64,000 nucleotides of DNA from Pollutibacter soli (GTDB lineage Bacteria > Bacteroidota > Bacteroidia > Chitinophagales > Chitinophagaceae), in NCBI GenBank assembly GCA_029269725.1, contig JARJHS010000002.1, positions 248,001 to 312,000 of the forward strand, in the 5' to 3' direction. Shown here piece after piece: positions 57,401-64,000 of the stretch. A program made the position numbers and the translations under genes. The first letter of the stretch is position 1; every line of letters starts with the position of its first letter. A model generated the notes under the pieces. It was given only the letters and a program-made list of their open reading frames with translations. It was not told the DNA's origin and ran no database searches.

Positions 57401-57615
57401 CCGAATGGAAAAACGGGCTCGCGTGGGTAATTATCGGTGGTCTGATCAGTTCGTTGTTTCTTACCCTGGTAGTTGTTCCGGTAATGTATTCGGTCTTTGA
57501 CAAGATTGTTGTTCGTCTGAACAGAAAGAAGAAAACGAAATCAGTGGAAGACCAGATGACGGAAGCCTACATTCCGTTGTCGCCTGGTCATGAATTTAAT
57601 CCTTCGCACATTTAA
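54445..57615 (+). CDS. RND-family efflux pump (AcrB/MexB-like)
   Basis: 1056 residues, full length for a HAE-type RND pump. Twelve membrane segments and two large periplasmic loops are expected. The N-terminus has the usual KRPTLVIVLFTVLILGG and YPGASPSEVE. The proton-relay Asp pair lies in VGILVDDAIVVLENI (about residues 398-399), and the relay Lys in LVAKNAIILVDF (about residue 929). It expels hydrophobic or amphiphilic compounds using proton motive force. Substrates cannot be predicted. A terminator follows 43 bp later. Confidence 0.95.
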   Translation: MKLAEISIKRPTLVIVLFTVLILGGILSYTSLNYELLPKFSSPVVSVTTIYPGASPSEVENTVSKKIEDAVSSMENIKKLETRSFESISIVTITLKSGSDVDYALNDAQRKVNAILGDLPEDADPPSLNKFSIDDLPIMTLAATGTVDEGEFYDLIDKRVAPVLSRVQGVAQVNLIGGQEREIQVNIDATRLQGFGLSLGQVQNAILASNLDFPTGSVQTREQDILIRLAGKYKNIDELRNLVISNKQGVQVRLKDVADVQDTQKDVEKLARVNEKSSIALQVIKQSDANAVAVSKEITASVKKLQSDYANFGLNVEIANDSSVYTLQSADAVIHDLILAIVLVAVVMLSFLHSLRNAVIVMVAIPASLIATFIGMSLLGYSLNLMSLLALSLVVGILVDDAIVVLENIYRHMEMGKNRVRAAFDGTKEIGFTVTSITLVIVVVFLPIALSTGLAADILKQFCVTVSIATLLSLLSSFTIVPWLSSRFGKLEKIKGTSFFGKIIIGFEKALDRFTNWITGILKWSLAHKKTTLVVMLMLFFGSFALVGAGFIGAEFFAKSDRGEFLVQIEMPKDASIEQTNAMTRKAEHYLRTKPEVTKVIATVGQTSDGMGASQSTAYKSEINVQLVPKTERVDAANIYAVKTKRELQQILVGAKVKTVPVSILGIAEQAPLALVVTGPELDSVTKFANAAMAELRTIPGATEMRLSVESGNPEISVQVDRDKMASLGLSLATVGSTMQTAFSGNTNGKFRQGEYEYDINIRYEKFDRKNINDVSNLMFINDQGQQVKLSQFASIKEASGPSQLDRRDKSTSVTIQAQSVGRPSGTIAAEWQKKFELLPKPQGVSYVWSGDMENQSEGFGSMGIALLAAIVLVYLIMVALYNSFVYPFVVLFSIPLAIIGAFLALALTNNSLNLFTILGLIMLIGLVAKNAIILVDFTNQRKAEGASTYQALIDANHARLRPILMTTIAMVIGMLPIAIAKGAGAEWKNGLAWVIIGGLISSLFLTLVVVPVMYSVFDKIVVRLNRKKKTKSVEDQMTEAYIPLSPGHEFNPSHI

Positions 57616-57657
57616 AATGAATGGTAAATATTTTAAAGGGTAGAGGCTGGTTAGCAA

Positions 57658-57690
57658 AGGCCCCGTCGAAAGGCGGGGTCTTTATTTTTT
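57658..57690 (+). terminator. Terminator of the efflux operon
   Basis: Stem AGGCCCCG (57658-57665) / CGGGGTCT (57674-57681, one G-T pair), then TTATTTTTTT. Confidence 0.8.
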
Positions 57691-57720
57691 TCTAAAGGAC
57701 AAACAATATGCAGAGCAGAT

Positions 57721-58053
57721 TTATGCCGCCATTTTTCTGCACTCCGCAGCGCATCTTTTACATGCTTCGGCGCACTCTCTGCAATGCTTATGCTCATGTT
57801 GTCCGCATTCTGCTCCACATGCATCACAAATATCCGCACAGATCAAGCAAATTTTTGCCGCCTGGGAACTACCGAGACTCATCAGTTGTGCAGCAGAATA
57901 GCAAACCGCAGCACATTCCATATCCAGCTGGATACATTTGGCCATCATATGGATATGTTCTTCCTGTGTGCATGAACTAGCACAATGATTACAAATGGCG
58001 GCACAATTGAGACAAGCTTCAATACAAGATTTATGGGTATGATAATCATTCAT
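57721..58053 (-). CDS. Four-helix-bundle copper-storage protein (Csp/DUF326-like)
   Basis: 110 residues from the ATG at 58053 (an upstream in-frame ATG at 58080 is possible). It contains 19 Cys, many spaced CxxC or CxxxC on predicted helices (CIEACLNCAAICNHC, KICLICADICDACGAEC, CRECAEACKRCAAEC), plus a His-rich loop (GQHEHKHC). This is the pattern of Csp proteins, whose helix-lining Cys bind many Cu(I) ions. The lack of a signal peptide fits the cytosolic Csp3 type. No copper pump or regulator is adjacent. Confidence 0.85.
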   Translation of the reverse strand: MNDYHTHKSCIEACLNCAAICNHCASSCTQEEHIHMMAKCIQLDMECAAVCYSAAQLMSLGSSQAAKICLICADICDACGAECGQHEHKHCRECAEACKRCAAECRKMAA

Positions 58054-58528
58054 ATGGAAGTTTTTTAATGGTGTCACCAAAATCCTGCCAGCGGGTTCTC
58101 CTGGAAAGAATGGTTCGGATCACCTAGATGGCATATGGCGGCCGGCCATTAATTGTAAATCCGGTCGTGAAAGAGGAAGTTTATTGATTACAGGAGGTAA
58201 TGCTGCTTCGGGAATTTCAAAAACGATTTGACCGATATTGGTATGGCTCGGCCTGCTCAAACTATTTTTGCAGGTACAGGAACTTTCAAAAGCCCCTGAA
58301 CAAAATGACCTCGGATTTAAACTTTAATGAGCCAATAACAATAGCTGTTTAATCGTTTAAGCAAAATCGGTTACTTTTGCTTTATTAAAGTGTTTTAGGT
58401 ATTTCAAAGGAATCTTTTTCCACCTGTTTAAAAACAGATGTACTCCGACGATCAGCTCACGCCATTTGCAAATTCATTGACTCACAGATGATTGCCGCAC
58501 CATTTATTGGTAAGCAAATGAACTTATT
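58054..58528. other. 475-bp intergenic region between the copper-storage and MFS genes
   Basis: No gene is supported. TACTTTTG at 58372-58379 fits the -7 consensus TAnnTTTG, but it lies about 150 bp before the MFS start and lacks a clear -33 box. If used, it would give a long 5' leader. The motif CCACCTGTTTAAAAACAGATG near 58420 contains a short inverted repeat (CTGTTT / AAACAG). Confidence 0.45.
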
Positions 58529-59731
58529 ATGAAAAGTGCTATTGGTTTTTACAGAAAGATCTATTTAAGGACTAATATCAAACCGGGGTTAATCACACTG
58601 GCTCTTGGCGGGTTGACTATAGGGATGACTGAGTTTATGATGATGGGCTTGTTACCGGATATTTCTAAGACGTTGGATATAAGTATTCCGACAGCGGGAC
58701 ACCTCATTTCGATATATGCCCTCGGAGTTGTTGTTGGGGCGCCATTGATGACGTTCTTATCCGCCGCATATCAGCCAAGAAAAGTACTGATGATGCTGAT
58801 GCTGATGTTCACCTTGTTCAACACCCTGTTTGCACTTGCTCCAGGCTTTGAAACCCTGCTGATCGCGAGGTTTTTTGCAGGGTTGCCGCACGGTGCGTTC
58901 TTTGGAATTGGCGCGGTTGTAGCGAGTAAGCTGGCAGAACCCGGTCGTGAAGCGCGTTCCATTGCCGTAATGTTTTCAGGTTTGACACTGGCCAATATTA
59001 TTGGTGTGCCTCTGGGAACTTACCTGGGGCATAATTATAGCTGGCGCTTTTCATTTTTCCTGATCGCACTGGTTGCCTTTCTTGCAGCAGCGAGTATCCG
59101 CTACTGGATGCCCGACACCAATACTCAGGGCCGTGATCAGTTTAAAGCCGGCTTTTCCGTTTTTAAGAAAACCAATTTCTGGTTGATATTACTAATTACT
59201 GCTATCGGTACCGGCGGATTATTCGCCTGGATCAGCTATATCGCTCCTCTTATGACGGAAGTCGCCGGCTTTAACGCCAACTCAGTTTCCATGATCATGA
59301 TTATTGCAGGCGTGGGAATGGCAGTAGGAAATTTCCTGGGTGGAATGCTGGCTGATCGTTTTTCACCAACAAAAGCAGTCGCTGCTTTACTGGTTACGAT
59401 GACGATAACGCTGATACTTGTAGCCCTGTTTTCTCATTACAAGCCTATTGCACTTGTGCTGACTTTTGTCACCGGTGCTGTAGCCTTCGCCATAGCCCCT
59501 TCGATCCAGATGCTGATGATTAATACAGCAAAAGGCGCCGAAATGCTGGCTTCTTCGATGATCCAGGCAAGTTTCAATGTTGGCAATACGCTAGGTGCTT
59601 TTCTCGGAGGGCTACCGATTGCAGCTGGTTTTGGCTACCGTTCTCCCGAGTATGTTGGAGCGCTGATGGCATTTGGTGGTTTTGTGATCTGTTCAATTTT
59701 GATGCGAAGGCTGAGGGCCAGAACTCCATAA
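58529..59731 (+). CDS. MFS transporter (DHA1, AraJ-like)
   Basis: 400 residues with about 12 membrane segments. The N-terminal segment (GMTEFMMMGLLPDISKTL) and GHLISIYALGVVVGAP are typical of the AraJ/CynX-type DHA1 group; MFS motif A appears in relaxed form between TM2 and TM3 (YQPRKVLM), and GMLADRFSPTKAV lies in the second half. Members export sugars or drugs in antiport with protons. Single gene; substrate unknown. Confidence 0.87.
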   Translation: MKSAIGFYRKIYLRTNIKPGLITLALGGLTIGMTEFMMMGLLPDISKTLDISIPTAGHLISIYALGVVVGAPLMTFLSAAYQPRKVLMMLMLMFTLFNTLFALAPGFETLLIARFFAGLPHGAFFGIGAVVASKLAEPGREARSIAVMFSGLTLANIIGVPLGTYLGHNYSWRFSFFLIALVAFLAAASIRYWMPDTNTQGRDQFKAGFSVFKKTNFWLILLITAIGTGGLFAWISYIAPLMTEVAGFNANSVSMIMIIAGVGMAVGNFLGGMLADRFSPTKAVAALLVTMTITLILVALFSHYKPIALVLTFVTGAVAFAIAPSIQMLMINTAKGAEMLASSMIQASFNVGNTLGAFLGGLPIAAGFGYRSPEYVGALMAFGGFVICSILMRRLRARTP

Positions 59732-59739
59732 TAAAACCC

Positions 59740-59778
59740 GGGAGGTCTTAAACCTGGGAGGTCTTAGACCTCCCAGGT
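59740..59778. repeat. Tandem 16-bp repeat and near-perfect hairpin
   Basis: GGGAGGTCTTAAACCT (59740-59755) is followed directly by GGGAGGTCTTAGACCT (59756-59771), 15/16 identical. ACCTGGGAGGTCT (59752-59764) and AGACCTCCCAGGT (59766-59778) form a perfect 13-bp inverted repeat around one base. No T-run follows. Confidence 0.9.
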
Positions 59779-59864
59779 AGTATAGTCCGGGTTGCATTCT
59801 GGCTGTCAGGCAGAAGGCCTTTTGTTGAATTCTCTGATAATCTGATTCTGATTTTTTTCCTGTT

Positions 59865-59899
59865 TTTGAATTAGTATTAGCAGGAAAGCCTTATTTTTG
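59865..59899 (+). promoter_or_regulatory. Probable promoter of the tRNA-Asn gene
   Basis: TTTG (59865-59868) and TATTTTTG (59892-59899) match the phylum -33/-7 pair, though the 23-bp spacer is a little long. The tRNA begins 18 bp after the -7 box. Confidence 0.6.
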
Positions 59900-59916
59900 C
59901 CACCCCAAAAACAGAT

Positions 59917-59990
59917 TCCTCAGTAGCTCAGCTGGTTAGAGCATCTGACTGTTAATCAGAGGGTCACTGGTTCAAGTCCAGTCTGAGGAG
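59917..59990 (+). tRNA. tRNA-Asn (anticodon GTT)
   Basis: 74 nt. The acceptor stem TCCTCAG / CTGAGGA pairs fully, with G as discriminator. D-arm AGCTCAGCTGGTTAGAGC, anticodon arm TCTGA-CTGTTAA-TCAGA with anticodon GTT at 59951-59953, and T-loop GGTTCAAGTCC are all present. CCA is not encoded. It marks the start of an AT-rich minus-strand gene cluster. Confidence 0.97.
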
Positions 59991-60001
59991 CGTTGCTAGT
60001 C

Positions 60002-60033
60002 AAGGGTTTCATTAACTGGAACCCTTTTTTATT
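60002..60033 (+). terminator. Terminator after tRNA-Asn
   Basis: AAGGGTTTC pairs with GGAACCCTT with a one-base bulge, followed by TTTTATTT. Confidence 0.65.
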
Positions 60034-60042
60034 TCTCCTACC

Positions 60043-60065
60043 ACGACACATTGACGACACAATTG
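60043..60065. repeat. Short direct repeat downstream of tRNA-Asn
   Basis: ACGACACATTG (60043-60053) is followed at once by ACGACACAATTG (60054-60065). It lies between the tRNA and the first island gene. Whether it is an integration footprint is unknown. Confidence 0.5.
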
Positions 60066-60096
60066 AGTAATTAAAACTAATAATGATAGTAAGTAC

Positions 60097-60996
60097 TTAA
60101 TGAACTCGAAAGCTCTCTTTTCGTAAACAAAGGGCCTGTTTTGAAGGATGATTTGCTATGCGAGCCGGTAATGTTATTTTAGTTCCATTAAATGACTGGT
60201 AGTAAGGATCTAAAACCAAAGGACTTACGTTAATTACATATTCCTCATCTATATACAATAACCCATTATCATAAAGCCTGTGAATATCCACTCTCAATAA
60301 AATTCCATTTCTTATATGATTAGAATTTTTGTTGATATACGGCTGAATATGGGCCGCTTCTAATAATTCTGGCAAACATGGCCCAGAAACACAACATTGA
60401 TTATTATAAGCACCCAGAATTCTGCCTTTAAACATTCCTTGACCCACCCTAACCGTCGCTAGCCTACGATGCCGCGGTAAATCATCATCTATCAACACGA
60501 ATTCATTTGCATTCAAATTTTCAAAAATCTGAGGTTCTGCTTGCTGGAAATACTTCATTTTAACGACCTGAGAGGGAAAAGAAATTCCAAGATCATTAGG
60601 AGACATAAAATATTCCTCATCCCAGTATTCACAGTTTTTGAGGACAATGCATCCAATTCGATGTGTATTTACTGAAAAGTCATCATTATTGATAACCTTA
60701 CTATTTCTTTGGAGATAATTAATAATGCTTTCAAACATGAGTTCTTGTGAGGCTCTTCCATTTCGTAGACCGAACTCATTCCAAGCCTCAGTGGCTGAGA
60801 TGTTCTTATAAAGTACAAACTCCCCGAAACCACCTAGTTTACGATAAGGAGATTTTAGTAAAAAATACAATTTGTCTCCGATACTCAATTTGCTAACATT
60901 CCAAGGTGTAGGTGTCCAAAAATTTACAAAGGAATTGAAACCGTTGTCTTTTAGATAATTAAACCAATTTAAATCAGTGGGCGATACTGCAAACAT
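60097..60996 (-). CDS. HNH endonuclease with unassigned N-terminal domain
   Basis: 299 residues. The C-terminal half has an HNH_2-type nuclease core: CCVSGPCLPELLEAAHIQP, RNGILLRVDIHRLYDNG, which give His, Asn and His in the expected order. The first roughly 140 residues (W-F-N ... KLSIGDKLYFLLKSPYRKLGGFGEF) look like a PUA/EVE-like small beta domain, the kind used to read modified bases in type IV restriction enzymes; that fold is inference. It is the last gene of a three-gene minus-strand run, 43 bp after the previous one. Codon use is AT-rich compared with the core genes. Confidence 0.8.
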   Translation of the reverse strand: MFAVSPTDLNWFNYLKDNGFNSFVNFWTPTPWNVSKLSIGDKLYFLLKSPYRKLGGFGEFVLYKNISATEAWNEFGLRNGRASQELMFESIINYLQRNSKVINNDDFSVNTHRIGCIVLKNCEYWDEEYFMSPNDLGISFPSQVVKMKYFQQAEPQIFENLNANEFVLIDDDLPRHRRLATVRVGQGMFKGRILGAYNNQCCVSGPCLPELLEAAHIQPYINKNSNHIRNGILLRVDIHRLYDNGLLYIDEEYVINVSPLVLDPYYQSFNGTKITLPARIANHPSKQALCLRKESFRVH

Positions 60997-61039
60997 GATA
61001 ATTACAATATTTTGATGGAAACAAAAATTGTCGACTGGC

Positions 61040-61699
61040 TTATTTTTTTGCTAATATTAGAGGCTTCCTAAGTGTTTTCTTAAACGCATCTTGTAGATAT
61101 GCACAATCCGTTTCGATATTCAAAATATCTTCAAAGTTGTCATTAAGCAATGCTTCATCAAGGCCCATTTTAAAATTGCCATAATCAGAATAATTAACAT
61201 CAAGATGATACAATGGATGCCGTCTGCCATTAGCGCGCTCCTTATCAAAATCGTATCTTATATAACAGGGCTCAAACATTATTATTTCTTCGAGCAAATT
61301 GAAAACAGCATCATTTGGAGATTGCTGTCTAAAATAAAAACCAGTCAGTGAAGGATTATGTAAGAAATTTTCATCATTTAGTATTTCGAAACATTTAGAA
61401 ATTATTTCCGAATCTATGTTTACACCCCATCTTGACCGAATTGCAAGAACTTCTTCCTTTTCAATGTCAACAAATAAAGGGAACGCGAAACTTAAAAATT
61501 TGCTTTGCTTAAAAATGAATATTCTACTCATTTTGCCCACTACCAGCTTCATTGAACTTTCTGTCGACTCGTTGGGCTTTAATAATAGAAACCTTGAAAC
61601 ATAAAGAATACTTTTGGCATAATGAATTTTATCTCTCATTGCTGAAAAAACCTGGCCTTCTTGAAAAGGCAATAAGAATCGTGAAATTTCTTTAGCCAT
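61040..61699 (-). CDS. DUF2290-like protein paired with an SF1 helicase
   Basis: 219 residues, function unknown. The segment CYIRYDFDKERANGRRHPLYH, then LDVNYSDYGNFKMGLDEAL, follows the pattern IRFD-D ... HP..HL ... of DUF2290 proteins as I recall them; I cannot check this by search. No signal peptide or membrane segment is seen. Its start overlaps the helicase stop by 8 bp, so the two are translationally coupled and probably act together. Confidence 0.65.
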   Translation of the reverse strand: MAKEISRFLLPFQEGQVFSAMRDKIHYAKSILYVSRFLLLKPNESTESSMKLVVGKMSRIFIFKQSKFLSFAFPLFVDIEKEEVLAIRSRWGVNIDSEIISKCFEILNDENFLHNPSLTGFYFRQQSPNDAVFNLLEEIIMFEPCYIRYDFDKERANGRRHPLYHLDVNYSDYGNFKMGLDEALLNDNFEDILNIETDCAYLQDAFKKTLRKPLILAKK

Positions 61700-63704
61700 T
61701 TTGATCTTCCAAATATTTTAAATTATCTATTACAAATTGGGTTAAAGTTTTTTCGTCGCTCCCCATCATTCCAAGTTGCTGAGCAACTGAGAAGAGTCGG
61801 TTATGATATTTCTTTTCTATTTTTTTCTTTCTGAAAATATCCATCATTATTTCGTGGTATGATCTATCTCGATACATTTTCATAAACCGAGTCATGATCT
61901 TTTTTTGTTCTGTCTCGGAGGGCTGATCTATAACCATTTCATTCTTCCTTAAAATGTGGTCAAGTCCATCTTTAATCTCTTTGCTTAACCCTGAATTCTC
62001 GTCTTCCTTTATCAAAAAATATGTTTTTATAAATGATCGAGTAATCATTGTATAAAGAGAATTCCTATAGCTCGGTGTTTTTAGAATCTTAATTGTCACG
62101 CATATTACAAATGGAAATTCTAGCCCTTTCACATTGTTTTTATTCGAAAGGAAAATTTGATTAGGCCGTTTCGTTTTTGTTTCATAGGCCTTATTTACAG
62201 GCCATGAAAATTTTCTTTGGATACTAACTTCCAACTGATCTGCCAAATCATAGATATACCTGTAGTCGTCCAATAAAATTATTCCGATATCTTCAGGTAA
62301 TACAGTCTCGTTTTCCTTCACGATGTGAGATAGTATGTCAATTATGTGCGAATCGAGATTATTTTTTGCTTCGATTATTTCGATGCTATCAAAGTCATCA
62401 TCAATATCTTCAAATCTTCTCAATGGTTCACGACTAAGGTGAAGCTTTTTTCTAGCATCTACTGACACATTATAACCGCAGGCTATCCACTCATTTTCAT
62501 CCAACCAGCGTAATTTCTCTTTTTCAAATAATCCCATTCCCAAGGCATGGCCGAACATTAGAGTCTTCGGATCAGTTCTATAACATTTGCCTAGGAGATA
62601 GTCTGGTTTTATAGTGTGTGCTAATTTAGCTTGATCAAAAATACTTTGAAAGATGTCGCCAGCTATGTATACATTCTTCTCAGTTACAAATTCGCAAAGC
62701 TTAAAAAAATTTTCATCAAAATCTTGACTCTCGTCTATTATTATATAACTAAAGGCATACTCTGGAGAATCATCTATGTACTTTTCTTGCAAGTCTTTTA
62801 ATGCCAACTCACACGCCTTACTGAAACTCATGACGGAAGAATATCTGTAAAACGGAATACTATAAAAATGGCAGATATAAGAATAGACGCCGGAATGATA
62901 ATAGCTACCTGAACCCCATGCATTCCTACACCAAAATCTTTTTTCCCAATCAATCTGCTGTTCAACTTTCATGAAGTTGAAGAAAGAAGGAATTCTTTGT
63001 CTAAGATTGTCCGAGAGCACCTTATTATGGCAAGTAAAGAATATTTTCGATTCTTGATTTTGGATGTATAGGTCCTTCAATTTATGTAATAGAAGTTCAG
63101 TTTTCCCTGTTCCGGAGAGCCCTTGAATTGTTACACGTTTTGAGTGTGGGACCTGATAGACAAATCTTGTTTGGTCGCCATCGAATAGTTGAATTTTCTG
63201 TTTGACTTTATCAAGTACAGTTTCAGGCACTTCGTCTTTTACTCGATCAACGTCATTAATACTTCCAATTAAGAGAGAGATTAGCAGGTCTACTTTTTTA
63301 ATTTCAGCCGGATCCTTGAGCTTCACACTTGTAAAAAAATTTGGAATGTCTTCCAATTTTGATGGGTCTTTAATCACTTCAATCAGAACACCTTTCCAAT
63401 TTCTAGGCCGCCCTACAATAGAGCGGTATAAATATTTATCAGATATGGAAGTCAAATCCTCAAGAAAATCTTCAACGTAGTTTTCAAACTTATGCCTGCC
63501 TTGTCCAAAGTCGACAACCGAAATTTTATGTCTAGGAGACAATAAAATTAAAGCGTCTTGGTAGTCGTAGCTATATTTTTGATCTAACGGCCCACTGATA
63601 ACATACACTAATTGCTTTTTAGTTTCTGAATAGATTTCGAGATCTTTTAATAAAGTGTCATCTAGTCCTCCGCTCGAAATCTGCGAAAAAAAATAACTTG
63701 TCAT
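61692..63704 (-). CDS. SF1 (UvrD-like) helicase/ATPase with a novel N-terminal region
   Basis: 670 residues. Helicase motifs run in order: Walker A GLSGTGKTELL (about residue 197), Ia-like FFTCHNKVLSDNLRQ, motif II IIIDESQDF, motif III AGDIFQSIF, motif IV-like CYRTDP, motif V NVKGLEFPFVI and motif VI YTMITRSFIKTYF. The first 185 residues match no family I know; a beta-rich part (DALILLSPRHKISVVDFG) vaguely recalls NERD-type nuclease-like domains but lacks a clear ExK. It is cytosolic. It is the middle gene of the minus-strand island cluster; the gap to the gene upstream is 68 bp. Confidence 0.85.
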   Translation of the reverse strand: MTSYFFSQISSGGLDDTLLKDLEIYSETKKQLVYVISGPLDQKYSYDYQDALILLSPRHKISVVDFGQGRHKFENYVEDFLEDLTSISDKYLYRSIVGRPRNWKGVLIEVIKDPSKLEDIPNFFTSVKLKDPAEIKKVDLLISLLIGSINDVDRVKDEVPETVLDKVKQKIQLFDGDQTRFVYQVPHSKRVTIQGLSGTGKTELLLHKLKDLYIQNQESKIFFTCHNKVLSDNLRQRIPSFFNFMKVEQQIDWEKRFWCRNAWGSGSYYHSGVYSYICHFYSIPFYRYSSVMSFSKACELALKDLQEKYIDDSPEYAFSYIIIDESQDFDENFFKLCEFVTEKNVYIAGDIFQSIFDQAKLAHTIKPDYLLGKCYRTDPKTLMFGHALGMGLFEKEKLRWLDENEWIACGYNVSVDARKKLHLSREPLRRFEDIDDDFDSIEIIEAKNNLDSHIIDILSHIVKENETVLPEDIGIILLDDYRYIYDLADQLEVSIQRKFSWPVNKAYETKTKRPNQIFLSNKNNVKGLEFPFVICVTIKILKTPSYRNSLYTMITRSFIKTYFLIKEDENSGLSKEIKDGLDHILRKNEMVIDQPSETEQKKIMTRFMKMYRDRSYHEIMMDIFRKKKIEKKYHNRLFSVAQQLGMMGSDEKTLTQFVIDNLKYLEDQNG

Positions 63705-63772
63705 TGTTTGAATTTAATGCTCGACAAAATAAATATTTTGGTTGGGTACCTAACGTTGACGTATTGCGAAAT

Positions 63773-64000
63773 TTAGTCTAAAGGTGCCGTATCGACCGCT
63801 CCCAAATTATTGATTGGAGTTACTCGAAATAAAGTTGGTTCAAATTTATAAAATGGCTTCAATTGAGTTTCGCAATTGATAAAATAAATTTCTGCCTTTT
63901 GGGTTTCCAAATTAAGATTATATACTCTGTAAATGAAATAGTTTTTTAGTGTATTCATCATTCGAATTTCGGTTTCTGTTAGGTAGAATGGGGCCTGCGA
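63773..64000 (-). CDS. C-terminal end of a DUF3883-like protein (cut by window edge)
   Basis: At least 75 residues; the frame is open to the window edge at 64000, so the start is outside. The end reads APFYLTETEIRMMNTLKNYF, then YRVYNLNLETQKAEIYF and FEPTLFRVTP, which fits the C-terminus of DUF3883 domains (pattern: F.LT..E ... Y.LYRVYN ... F.L.P..YRV). DUF3883 is a nuclease-fold-related domain often found in large helicase- or defence-associated proteins. It is upstream of and in the same direction as the helicase gene. Confidence 0.6.
   Translation of the reverse strand, partial: SQAPFYLTETEIRMMNTLKNYFIYRVYNLNLETQKAEIYFINCETQLKPFYKFEPTLFRVTPINNLGAVDTAPLD

Noticed and set aside
58140-58330. 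Possible gene remnant (a translated stretch like LLITGGNAASGISK followed by a stop)
   Set aside because: Only a dozen residues hint at a dehydrogenase start, the frame then breaks, and nothing downstream continues the match.
1-64000. CRISPR arrays, insertion sequences, prophage genes or rRNA
   Set aside because: No regularly spaced direct repeats, transposase, integrase, phage structural gene or rRNA sequence was found by reading both strands.

Overview
The window looks like chromosome from a Bacteroidota bacterium, most likely near the Chitinophagaceae. The support is: several very large secreted proteins with a type IX secretion (T9SS) C-terminal sorting domain, a SusC/SusD pair, an M1 peptidase with a T9SS tail, start codons mostly without a Shine-Dalgarno sequence, and promoters of the TTTG / TAnnTTTG type. 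Genus cannot be told from this sequence alone.

Layout. 140-10480 is one giant secreted protein (about 3446 aa) with a sugar-dehydrogenase-like propeller, a calcium-binding stretch, 15 Ig/cadherin-like repeats and 6 malectin domains. 10.7-19.9 kb holds household genes: a TPR protein and OmpA lipoprotein, ferritin, an Nfu iron-sulfur scaffold, a saccharopine-dehydrogenase-like enzyme, a pnuC-nadR-GT39 operon, a peptidoglycan glycosyltransferase and a LysE exporter. 20-31 kb has a GH3-type adenylating enzyme, a fused GT2/sugar-transferase protein, a GH2 glycosidase, an orphan gluconate-dehydrogenase subunit 3, a Tat-exported sugar isomerase, a GH25 lysozyme and a T9SS M1 peptidase. 31-39 kb has a radical SAM/SPASM enzyme, an AI-2E-type transporter, a MarR regulator, a GHL10 glycosidase, sigma-54 with a PAP2-like membrane protein, and an L,D-transpeptidase-like protein.

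39.9-50.9 kb is a carbohydrate-directed stretch: a T9SS polysaccharide-lyase-like protein with malectin and Ig repeats, a cytochrome c/PQQ-propeller protein resembling polyvinyl-alcohol dehydrogenase, and susC-susD. Between the last two lies an 830-bp divergent intergenic region with an orphan terminator-like hairpin and a perfect 36-bp palindrome. 51.2-57.6 kb is a TetR-controlled RND efflux operon (tetR, TolC-like, adaptor, pump). Two 20-bp sites that match 18/20 in opposite orientation flank tetR and are good operator candidates. A Cys-rich copper-storage protein and an MFS transporter follow.

From the tRNA-Asn gene (59917-59990) to the window end the sequence becomes visibly more AT-rich, and all genes read on the minus strand: the C-terminal end of a DUF3883-like protein (cut by the window edge), an SF1 helicase, a DUF2290-like protein overlapping it, and an HNH nuclease with an unknown N-terminal domain. 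This tRNA-adjacent cluster looks like a mobile defence island and is the best candidate here for an undescribed system. The defence role is inference from gene families and position. No integrase, transposase or CRISPR array is visible in the window.
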